NCBI RefSeq assembly: GCF_002257585.1
Contig: NZ_CP022743.1
Location: 4,650,001-4,714,000 of the forward strand
From: Mucilaginibacter xinganensis
Lineage (GTDB): Bacteria; Bacteroidota; Bacteroidia; Sphingobacteriales; Sphingobacteriaceae
DNA length: 64,000 nucleotides
Direction of reading: 5' to 3'
Below are positions 27,401 through 34,759 of this stretch, piece after piece. Within the stretch, counting starts at the first letter, position 1; every line of letters begins with the position of its first letter. Position numbers and translations under genes: made by a program. Below the pieces are notes generated by a model. The model was not told where the DNA came from. It saw only the letters and a program-made list of their open reading frames with translations, and made no database searches.

Positions 27401-30400
27401 GGCGTACCCGTGCCGCCCGGGATCTTTTTGACCACGTTGTTGTTCTGGTCCCCGATATAGATATTCCCCGCACCGTCTACCGCTATCCCCGCAGGGATGT
27501 TAAAGCCCGATCCCAGCGTTGTTGTACTGCTGCTGTAAGCCGGTGAGGCCGCTACCCCGCCACTGATCACCGGCGCAAGAGGCGTGATCGCCGTCCCCGC
27601 TACATACGTCTGTGGACTGGTATAACTGATGCTTACCGCGTTTACTTTCAGGTTCAGGGTAGCCGTATTGCTGCCGCTGTTATTATAAACCGTTACCGTA
27701 TAATTTGTTGCCGGGCTCGCTGCCGCTGGTGTGCCGCTGATGATGCCCGTGGTATTGTTAAAGCTTAGTCCCGCCGGTAAGGCAGGGCTGATGTAATAGC
27801 CCCCAACCGGGTTGATCTCTTTTACCGCATTGTTCCCGTAGTCTGTCACAAACACGTTATTCGACCCGTCTACCGCTACCCCGAACAGAAAACTGTACCC
27901 TGAGCCCACCGTCAGGATCGGACCCCCCGATACCGGGATCTCCTTCACCTGCTTGTTCCCGTAGTCCGTCACAAACACGTTCCCCGATCCGTCTACCGCT
28001 ACCCCGAATGGCGTGCTGAACCCCGAACCCAGTGTCACCGGTGCACCGCCACCCACGGGGATCTTCTTGATCGCGCTGTTCCCAAAGTCTGCCACATATA
28101 CATTCCCGTACGCATCTACCGCTACGCCCGTCGGGGTCACAAAGCCCGACCCCAGCGTGATCACTGCGCCGCCACCCACGGGGATCTCTTTCACCGCATT
28201 GTTCCCCCGGTCTGCCACATAAACGTTACCCGCGCCATCTACCGCCACATTGAACGGCTGCAGAAAGCCCGAGCCCAGCGTGATGATCGGACCGCCACCT
28301 ACCGGGATCTTCTTCACCAGGTTATTCCCGTCGTCGGCCACATACACATTCCCCGCTGCATCTACCGCTACGCCGTCTGGGGTGTTGAACCCCGTCCCGA
28401 TAACCACCGGCGTACCCGTGCCGCCCGGGATCTTTTTGACCACGTTGTTGTTCTGGTCCCCGATATAGATATTCCCCGCACCGTCTACCGCTATCCCCGC
28501 AGGGATGTTAAAGCCCGATCCCAGCGTTGTTGTACTGCTGCTGTAAGCCGGTGAGGCCGCTACCCCGCCACTGATCACCGGCGCAAGAGGCGTGATCGCC
28601 GTCCCCGCTACATACGTCTGTGGACTGGTATAACTGATGCTTACCGCGTTTACTTTCAGGTTCAGGGTAGCCGTATTGCTGCCGCTGTTATTATAAACCG
28701 TTACCGTATAATTTGTTGCCGGGCTCGCTGCCGCTGGTGTGCCGCTGATGATGCCCGTGGTATTGTTAAAGCTTAGTCCCGCCGGTAAGGCAGGGCTGAT
28801 GTAATAGCCCCCAACCGGGTTGATCTCTTTTACCGCATTGTTCCCGTAGTCTGTCACAAACACGTTATTCGACCCGTCTACCGCTACCCCGAACAGAAAA
28901 CTGTACCCTGAGCCCACCGTCAGGATCGGACCCCCCGATACCGGGATCTCCTTCACCTGCTTGTTCCCGTAGTCCGTCACAAACACGTTCCCCGATCCGT
29001 CTACCGCTACCCCGAATGGCGTGCTGAACCCCGAACCCAGTGTCACCGGTGCACCGCCACCCACGGGGATCTTCTTGATCGCGCTGTTCCCAAAGTCTGC
29101 CACATATACATTCCCGTACGCATCTACCGCTACGCCCGTCGGGGTCACAAAGCCCGACCCCAGCGTGATCACTGCGCCGCCACCCACAGGGATCTCTTTC
29201 ACCGCATTGTTCCCCCGGTCTGCCACATAAACGTTACCCGCGCCATCTACCGCCACATTGAACGGCTGCAGAAAGCCCGAGCCCAGCGTGATGATCGGAC
29301 CGCCACCTACCGGGATCTTCTTCACCAGGTTATTCCCGTCGTCGGCCACATACACATTCCCCGCTGCATCTACCGCTACGCCGTCTGGGGTGTTGAACCC
29401 CGTCCCGATAACCACCGGCGTACCCGTGCCGCCCGGGATCTTTTTGACCACGTTGTTGTTCTGGTCCCCGATATAGATATTCCCCGCACCGTCTACCGCT
29501 ATCCCCGCAGGGATGTTAAAGCCCGATCCCAGCGTTGTTGTACTGCTGCTGTAAGCCGGTGAGGCCGCTACCCCGCCACTGATCACCGGCGCAAGAGGCG
29601 TGATCGCCGTCCCCGCTACATACGTCTGTGGACTGGTATAACTGATGCTTACCGCGTTTACTTTCAGGTTCAGGGTAGCCGTATTGCTGCCGCTGTTATT
29701 ATAAACCGTTACCGTATAATTTGTTGCCGGGCTCGCTGCCGCTGGTGTGCCGCTGATGATGCCCGTGGTATTGTTAAAGCTTAGTCCCGCCGGTAAGGCA
29801 GGGCTGATGTAATAGCCCCCAACCGGGTTGATCTCTTTTACCGCATTGTTCCCGTAGTCTGTCACAAACACGTTATTCGACCCGTCTACCGCTACCCCGA
29901 ACAGAAAACTGTACCCTGAGCCCACCGTCAGGATCGGACCCCCCGATACCGGGATCTCCTTCACCTGCTTGTTCCCGTAGTCCGTCACAAACACGTTCCC
30001 CGATCCGTCTACCGCTACCCCGAATGGCGTGCTGAACCCCGAACCCAGTGTCACCGGTGCACCGCCACCCACGGGGATCTTCTTGATCGCGCTGTTCCCA
30101 AAGTCTGCCACATATACATTCCCGTACGCATCTACCGCTACGCCCGTCGGGGTCACAAAGCCCGACCCCAGCGTGATCACTGCGCCGCCACCCACGGGGA
30201 TCTCTTTCACCGCATTGTTCCCCCGGTCTGCCACATAAACGTTACCCGCGCCATCTACCGCCACATTGAACGGCTGCAGAAAGCCCGAGCCCAGCGTGAT
30301 GATCGGACCGCCACCTACCGGGATCTTCTTCACCAGGTTATTCCCGTCGTCGGCCACATACACATTCCCCGCTGCATCTACCGCTACGCCGTCTGGGGTG

Positions 30401-31875
30401 TTGAACCCCGTCCCGATAACCACCGGCGTACCCGTGCCGCCCGGGATCTTTTTGACCACGTTGTTGTTCTGGTCCCCGATATAGATATTCCCCGCACCGT
30501 CTACCGCTATCCCCGCAGGGATGTTAAAGCCCGATCCCAGCGTTGTTGTACTGCTGCTGTAAGCCGGTGAGGCCGCTACCCCGCCACTGATCACCGGCGC
30601 AAGAGGCGTGATCGCCGTCCCCGCTACATACGTCTGTGGACTGGTATAACTGATGCTTACCGCGTTTACTTTCAGGTTCAGGGTAGCCGTATTGCTGCCG
30701 CTGTTATTATAAACCGTTACCGTATAATTTGTTGCCGGGCTCGCTGCCGCTGGTGTGCCGCTGATGATGCCCGTGGTATTGTTAAAGCTTAGTCCCGCCG
30801 GTAAGGCAGGGCTGATGTAATAGCCCCCAACCGGGTTGATCTCTTTTACCGCATTGTTCCCGTAGTCTGTCACAAACACGTTATTCGACCCGTCTACCGC
30901 TACCCCGAACAGAAAACTGTACCCTGAGCCCACCGTCAGGATCGGACCCCCCGATACCGGGATCTCCTTCACCTGCTTGTTCCCGTAGTCCGTCACAAAC
31001 ACGTTCCCCGATCCGTCTACCGCTACCCCGAATGGCGTGCTGAACCCCGAACCCAGTGTCACCGGTGCACCGCCACCCACGGGGATCTTCTTGATCGCGC
31101 TGTTCCCAAAGTCTGCCACATATACATTCCCGTACGCATCTACCGCTACGCCCGTCGGGGTCACAAAGCCCGACCCCAGCGTGATCACTGCGCCGCCACC
31201 CACAGGGATCTCTTTCACCGCATTGTTCCCCCGGTCTGCCACATAAACGTTACCCGCGCCATCTACCGCCACATTGAACGGCTGCAGAAAGCCCGAGCCC
31301 AGCGTGATGATCGGACCGCCACCTACCGGGATCTTCTTCACCAGGTTATTCCCGTCGTCGGCCACATACACATTCCCCGCTGCATCTACCGCTACGCCGT
31401 CTGGGGTGTTGAACCCCGTCCCGATAACCACCGGCGTACCCGTGCCGCCCGGGATCTTTTTGACCACGTTGTTGTTCTGGTCCCCGATATAGATATTCCC
31501 CGCACCGTCTACCGCTATCCCCGCAGGGATGTTAAAGCCCGATCCCAGCGTTGTTGTACTGCTGCTGTAAGCCGGTGAGGCCGCTACCCCGCCACTGATC
31601 ACCGGCGCAAGAGGCGTGATCGCCGTCCCCGCTACATACGTCTGTGGACTGGTATAACTGATATATGGGCCTGTAAATTGGTTTGATTTTATTTTTGATG
31701 CGGCTTTTCTGTTAACAAGCCGGGTGTTCATAAGCCTTTTATAATGGGGTGAAGTGATGGCACCAGCGTACAAATTATTGAAACAGCATAGCATCATAAA
31801 CACGACGATGCTCAATTTTTTTAAGGCAATTAACGGCGAAGAAAAATTTCGCAATAAGGGTAAGGGTGTTTTCAT
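24478..31875 (-). CDS. Giant T9SS-secreted repeat protein: five NHL propellers, Ig-like modules, six cadherin-like domains
   Basis: A 2465-residue predicted surface or secreted protein. After an N-terminal export signal (about residues 1-38) come five consecutive 336-residue units. Each has six NHL repeats (GVAVDGAGNVYVAD type with KKIPVGGG linkers), enough for one six-bladed propeller, followed by a putative Ig-like module (SPALPAGLSFNNTTGIISGTP). From about residue 1735 there are six cadherin-like beta-sandwich domains (NALLTSLKFSPAS and NANLANLTISSG types alternating). The last ~85 residues (ISPNGDGINDVLIISNIEKY, then PGTYFYQLEY) form the gliding-motility-type C-terminal domain that marks type IX secretion type B cargo. 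Role is probably adhesion or ligand binding; no enzyme motif seen. No obvious partner gene. Confidence 0.9.
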   Translation of the reverse strand: MKTPLPLLRNFSSPLIALKKLSIVVFMMLCCFNNLYAGAITSPHYKRLMNTRLVNRKAASKIKSNQFTGPYISYTSPQTYVAGTAITPLAPVISGGVAASPAYSSSTTTLGSGFNIPAGIAVDGAGNIYIGDQNNNVVKKIPGGTGTPVVIGTGFNTPDGVAVDAAGNVYVADDGNNLVKKIPVGGGPIITLGSGFLQPFNVAVDGAGNVYVADRGNNAVKEIPVGGGAVITLGSGFVTPTGVAVDAYGNVYVADFGNSAIKKIPVGGGAPVTLGSGFSTPFGVAVDGSGNVFVTDYGNKQVKEIPVSGGPILTVGSGYSFLFGVAVDGSNNVFVTDYGNNAVKEINPVGGYYISPALPAGLSFNNTTGIISGTPAAASPATNYTVTVYNNSGSNTATLNLKVNAVSISYTSPQTYVAGTAITPLAPVISGGVAASPAYSSSTTTLGSGFNIPAGIAVDGAGNIYIGDQNNNVVKKIPGGTGTPVVIGTGFNTPDGVAVDAAGNVYVADDGNNLVKKIPVGGGPIITLGSGFLQPFNVAVDGAGNVYVADRGNNAVKEIPVGGGAVITLGSGFVTPTGVAVDAYGNVYVADFGNSAIKKIPVGGGAPVTLGSGFSTPFGVAVDGSGNVFVTDYGNKQVKEIPVSGGPILTVGSGYSFLFGVAVDGSNNVFVTDYGNNAVKEINPVGGYYISPALPAGLSFNNTTGIISGTPAAASPATNYTVTVYNNSGSNTATLNLKVNAVSISYTSPQTYVAGTAITPLAPVISGGVAASPAYSSSTTTLGSGFNIPAGIAVDGAGNIYIGDQNNNVVKKIPGGTGTPVVIGTGFNTPDGVAVDAAGNVYVADDGNNLVKKIPVGGGPIITLGSGFLQPFNVAVDGAGNVYVADRGNNAVKEIPVGGGAVITLGSGFVTPTGVAVDAYGNVYVADFGNSAIKKIPVGGGAPVTLGSGFSTPFGVAVDGSGNVFVTDYGNKQVKEIPVSGGPILTVGSGYSFLFGVAVDGSNNVFVTDYGNNAVKEINPVGGYYISPALPAGLSFNNTTGIISGTPAAASPATNYTVTVYNNSGSNTATLNLKVNAVSISYTSPQTYVAGTAITPLAPVISGGVAASPAYSSSTTTLGSGFNIPAGIAVDGAGNIYIGDQNNNVVKKIPGGTGTPVVIGTGFNTPDGVAVDAAGNVYVADDGNNLVKKIPVGGGPIITLGSGFLQPFNVAVDGAGNVYVADRGNNAVKEIPVGGGAVITLGSGFVTPTGVAVDAYGNVYVADFGNSAIKKIPVGGGAPVTLGSGFSTPFGVAVDGSGNVFVTDYGNKQVKEIPVSGGPILTVGSGYSFLFGVAVDGSNNVFVTDYGNNAVKEINPVGGYYISPALPAGLSFNNTTGIISGTPAAASPATNYTVTVYNNSGSNTATLNLKVNAVSISYTSPQTYVAGTAITPLAPVISGGVAASPAYSSSTTTLGSGFNIPAGIAVDGAGNIYIGDQNNNVVKKIPGGTGTPVVIGTGFNTPDGVAVDAAGNVYVADDGNNLVKKIPVGGGPIITLGSGFLQPFNVAVDGAGNVYVADRGNNAVKEIPVGGGAVITLGSGFVTPTGVAVDAYGNVYVADFGNSAIKKIPVGGGAPVTLGSGFSTPFGVAVDGSGNVFVTDYGNKQVKEIPVSGGPILTVGSGYSFLFGVAVDGSNNVFVTDYGNNAVKEINPVGGYYISPALPAGLSFNNTTGIISGTPAAASPATNYTVTVYNNSGSNTATLNLKVITGASNTYLTNLAISKGVLSPTFAAGTISYTAIVPNAFSSITLTPTAGDPDATIKVNGAAVVSGTASANLPLVAGKNIISTVVKSSNGAAAKTYTLTMTRAAAGLSTNALLTSIKVTPATPLVTVVGSGYKNYFTSVPNSQTSLQVTSVVQDANATIKVNGTLVASGAPSAAIPLVAGSNVITVIVTAPDSATTKSFIITATRAPASNATLANLKPSKGILSPVFAPGTNAYTTIVPNATTSITVTPTPGDPDATVRVNGVIVAPGAASASQPLVEGTNVINILVTASDAITTQSYTLTVTRAAAGLSTNALLTSLKFSPASTFVTVSGPDYKDYTSAVPNSETSLQVIAVAADANAVIKVNGITVASGVASQVIPLVVGSNIISVVVTAQDNATVKSFVTTVNRAASSNANLANLTISSGTLSPAFASAVTSYTASVANAVSSIKITPTTSDAGATVTVNGTAVASGAASASLPLAIGTNTITTVVTAADASTKTYTLTVTRISNNALLTSLKFSPASAFVTVSGPDYRDYTSAVPNSETSLQVIAVASDANATIKVNGTIVASGVASQVIPLAVGSNVVSVVVTAQDGVTNKSFITTVTRAAASMASQYTETPADSLKTTDESLVVRPAISPNGDGINDVLIISNIEKYPDNKLTIINAAGAEIYQATGYDNINKVFDGHSNKTMALQKPGTYFYQLEYNDKGRAKYKTGYILLKY
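26634..31662 (-). repeat. Five tandem 1008-bp units inside the repeat protein
   Basis: The unit recurs at exactly 1008-bp steps (31662, 30654, 29646, 28638, 27630 as left ends of each copy on the minus strand); the last copy lacks about 11 bases where the sequence changes to the cadherin-like part. Copies look identical over long stretches. The one difference I found is G at 27172, 28180 and 30196 versus A at 29188 and 31204. The array is about 55% GC on a sampled line, clearly above its flanks. Recent unequal recombination or gene conversion is the likely cause. Confidence 0.95.
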
Positions 31876-32037
31876 AATAACAAAGTGGGGGAAAAGCTTT
31901 TTATATTAATAAGTAAATATTATGTTTCAGGTAATGCTGGTTATATATTACTGTAAATCAATTCGTTTACCAGTTGTAAAAGTTGTTTGCAATTACTAAC
32001 TGTGTAGCTATAAGTATGGATAGTTTCTCTATCTTCA

Positions 32038-32060
32038 GCCGCGGTTCAGCGGCATTTTTT
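32038..32060 (+). terminator. Orphan plus-strand terminator-like hairpin
   Basis: GCCGC-GGTTCA-GCGGC stem-loop followed by A and six T's at 32055-32060. No plus-strand gene precedes it for over 7 kb, so it may end a small or antisense transcript, or be chance. Confidence 0.35.
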
Positions 32061-32310
32061 CCGAAAAAAATCTGATACATTGGTTTGGGTTTTAAAAGGC
32101 ATTCGGTACTTATATTAAGAGGCTACTTCATAGCTATACTAACCAGCAATTAATATTATTATCCAACAACACTACATTAACACACAGCGCTTTAGCAATA
32201 TTTAAGTTTATAAAGTTTATTATTATTTTCAATATTAGCAATGCGGGTTTTACGCTATTTTAACATGAAGTGATTTTTATTTTTTTTGATGGCATTTAAT
32301 GTAATGCACT

Positions 32311-32481
32311 ATGTTACAGCACGTCAAAAAAAAGCCCACAGACCTCACAATTAAGGTTTTTTTTAAAATCCTGGAGGCTGAAGATTTATTTAACATATCC
32401 CATCGCTTTAGGAATTTAAAACAAATAGGCGACAAAGTTTACTTCCCAATTGGTACTATGGCGGCATTTTTTTGCTTTTAG
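32311..32481 (+). CDS. Possible 56-residue ORF, unknown
   Basis: ATG at 32311 opens 56 codons (MLQHVKKKPTDLTIKVFF at the start, ending MAAFFCF) before TAG. The composition looks protein-like (ILEAEDLFNISHRF), but there is no clear ribosome-binding site and I recognise no family. It may be the remnant of a larger gene or chance in AT-rich DNA. Confidence 0.2.
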   Translation: MLQHVKKKPTDLTIKVFFKILEAEDLFNISHRFRNLKQIGDKVYFPIGTMAAFFCF

Positions 32482-32670
32482 ATGAGAAATAGCTAAAAAA
32501 TAAGCTGGCGGGAATATTCTCACTTAAAGAAAATTTGCTAATTTTCAATTAAACCGCACCACCAAAAAATTCATACCACAAAATAACAATTGGAAATATC
32601 TTCGCTATAAACGATGTATTTAACAACAGGATATTGAAAAACGAAGAAGCGGGATCACTACCGGGTTAAT

Positions 32671-32704
32671 AAAAAAAACCGCCTCATAATTGCTTATGAG
32701 ACGG
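32671..32704 (-). terminator. Terminator of the OmpA-family gene
   Basis: On the minus strand an 11-bp stem (one mismatch; CCG-CTCATAA / TTATGAG-CGG core) with a four-base loop is followed by eight T's (A run 32671-32678 on the plus strand). Confidence 0.8.
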
Positions 32705-32731
32705 CCTCTTTGTATTTTTTAATCTTTTTTA

Positions 32732-34675
32732 TTACTTAACCGGAACAATATCAATGATAACCGTTCTGTTATAAAAACGCTCTTCAGGAGCGGTGTTTTC
32801 AAAAGGTGCTTTACTAATATCTTCTCCAAAGCCTAATGTTTCAAACTTTACATTATTTTTCCCGGCTTTAGCCAACGCGCGTTCCAGGATATTTTGAACA
32901 TCATGAGCCCGCTCCCTTGATAACTTCATGTTGTGATCTTCTTCACCTATTATGTCAGTATGCCCGTGTATAATCACGGTCGATCCATCAGCTATTGAAG
33001 GGGCTACGACTTCCGTTAAAAATTTATCATACCTGGCAATTGAAGTGCCTTTGTCAAATTCATAAAGAATACTGTATCGCAAACCTTTAGCAGTAGCTTC
33101 ATCCTGGCGTACAAGGTGAACTGTACCTTCTTTTCTTACCGCCATGCCGGCCTTTGTTTCACCTGTCATCGCTAACTTATAGTCACCTTCGGGATTATTG
33201 CCTAAGATGGCGGCTCCGGGGATACTCTCCTGATCCCGGGTGTATGGCCCGTAGTGTTGAGCAATTCCTTTATCATCAGTAATATCTACTGACCATGATT
33301 TAAGCAACTGTGCAGCACTGTCAATATTAAGTACGATTTGACTATCAAGCGGGTCTGCCTGTGTGGCATTTATTTGAACAGGCTTCAGCATATCGCCGCC
33401 TACTTCTTCTAATAATTCAGGAGAGGCGCTGGTTATGTCAACCCTGCGATCACCGGCGCGAAGCAGCACAAGCTCTTTCGTCCCGCCAGGCTGTTCAGAT
33501 GGGATAACCGGTTTATTACGTCCCTTTACAGTAATCCTTGAACCATCGATGCCAAATACATCAACCAAATACAGCTTCACTGATTCGGCAAGTTTTATAC
33601 CGTCTTCAGGGCCTTTTGCTGAAGCACCGCTAAGTGATATTACGGCTCCCGGATTTGATCTTAAACGATCTCCTGTAATATTCAAAATGTTATGATAAAC
33701 AGTTAATTGCCTTGCTGAGCGGCCTGTCATATCATCAGGCTGGTCTGCCTGCAGCTGTTCTTCCCGGAACAAGCCTGCCTGCTCTTTTGAAAGCAGCACA
33801 TACCTGGCCGGAACCTGTGTTGATCCTTCATCAAAAAATACTGAATTCCTTAAAGGCAATGTTTCACTTACCTGGCGTTTTAACGAGACTGCTTTAGGTG
33901 CACGCACGTTAAAAGTAAAATCGTGCATTGGTAAAGGCACAGGCGTTGCAACAGTTTCTTTAACTATCATTTTCTTAGCCTTTCCAAACTTAAGTGCGAT
34001 ACCCGCCCGAACGGTAGTAACCGACCAGCTTTCGATGGTGCGCGGCTCCTGTCCAAAGTATGGTATAAAAGCAACAAATGGCGAAAGGCTAACTTTGGTT
34101 GTGCTGTTTGCTGATGACATCATGATATCATAACCCGCACCTACCTGGCCCGAAAATATGGTTTTGTGCATCGCGCTTAATTCACCATCGGTATTAGGCT
34201 GCCTTAACTGCGTATATGCAAAATCCTTATTTATATTAAAAGACACCCTTGGCCCTGCAAAAAAGTACAAACCTGATGCCGGCACACTTAAACGCAAGCT
34301 TGGTTCAACAGTGATATAACTGGTACTTGTTTTTAACGTAGCCGGGCAATCGCAAGGGGCAACTACATCGTTAAATTTTCCGCCCCGGCCATCATAGGCA
34401 ACATTTAACATACCGCCCCAGATACCTGCCGGGCGATACTCTGCCAATATAGACGCATAAGGACGAACGCTCCTGCCTTTATGGAAGGCCGTTGGCGCTA
34501 TTAATGAATTGTTTAACCTTTGGGTTGTTCCATCATAAAAATTGAAATTTGCTGCTCCGGAGGCACCAAACCACCATGTTGGAGACGTGGTTTGTGCGTT
34601 AACCGTGGAGGCTGCCAGCATGGTCACCAAAACACAAGTGATGACTTTTTGAAGTATTTTATTAGTTGATAACAT
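32732..34675 (-). CDS. OmpA-family outer-membrane protein with beta-barrel and peptidoglycan-binding domain
   Basis: A 647-residue protein. Signal peptide ending TVNAQ; an N-terminal ~200-residue beta-barrel-like domain (WWFGASGAANFNFYDG, repeated amphipathic strands, YFFAGPRVSFNI); a long middle part; and a C-terminal OmpA domain (LYEFDKG, VIIHGHTDIIGEEDHNMKLS, RERAHDVQNIL, FYNRTVIIDIVP) that binds peptidoglycan. The role is probably envelope anchoring or surface structure. It follows the ice-binding-like lipoprotein gene by 84 bases on the same strand, with a UUCG-loop hairpin between, so the two are likely co-transcribed and differentially processed. Confidence 0.88.
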   Translation of the reverse strand: MLSTNKILQKVITCVLVTMLAASTVNAQTTSPTWWFGASGAANFNFYDGTTQRLNNSLIAPTAFHKGRSVRPYASILAEYRPAGIWGGMLNVAYDGRGGKFNDVVAPCDCPATLKTSTSYITVEPSLRLSVPASGLYFFAGPRVSFNINKDFAYTQLRQPNTDGELSAMHKTIFSGQVGAGYDIMMSSANSTTKVSLSPFVAFIPYFGQEPRTIESWSVTTVRAGIALKFGKAKKMIVKETVATPVPLPMHDFTFNVRAPKAVSLKRQVSETLPLRNSVFFDEGSTQVPARYVLLSKEQAGLFREEQLQADQPDDMTGRSARQLTVYHNILNITGDRLRSNPGAVISLSGASAKGPEDGIKLAESVKLYLVDVFGIDGSRITVKGRNKPVIPSEQPGGTKELVLLRAGDRRVDITSASPELLEEVGGDMLKPVQINATQADPLDSQIVLNIDSAAQLLKSWSVDITDDKGIAQHYGPYTRDQESIPGAAILGNNPEGDYKLAMTGETKAGMAVRKEGTVHLVRQDEATAKGLRYSILYEFDKGTSIARYDKFLTEVVAPSIADGSTVIIHGHTDIIGEEDHNMKLSRERAHDVQNILERALAKAGKNNVKFETLGFGEDISKAPFENTAPEERFYNRTVIIDIVPVK

Positions 34676-34717
34676 AAGATTTTCTTTTAATTGTATAACT
34701 GTTACGGTTTTTAATAA

Positions 34718-34733
34718 ATCCCCCGAAGGGGAT
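34718..34733 (-). promoter_or_regulatory. Intercistronic UUCG-tetraloop hairpin
   Basis: On the minus strand the RNA would fold as AUCCCC-UUCG-GGGGAU, an unusually stable tetraloop hairpin, 43 bases before the OmpA start. Probably a processing/stability element or weak terminator. Confidence 0.5.
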
Positions 34734-34759
34734 ATAATACACGGTTTTAAACCAATTGC

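Larger units (their letters stand above)
31876..32731. other. Long intergenic region upstream of the repeat-protein gene
   Basis: 856 bp without a convincing gene. It must contain the promoter of the giant gene, but no clear TAnnTTTG box was seen on the minus strand near it. A terminator-like hairpin on the plus strand lies at 32038-32060, a 56-codon ORF at 32311-32481, and the OmpA terminator at its right end. The stretch is very AT-rich. Confidence 0.5.

Noticed and set aside
27005..31492. Repeated 69- and 72-codon plus-strand ORFs
   Set aside because: They are antisense shadows that recur only because the coding units repeat.
26634..31662. CRISPR-like periodicity
   Set aside because: The repeats are 1008-bp in-frame coding units without spacers.
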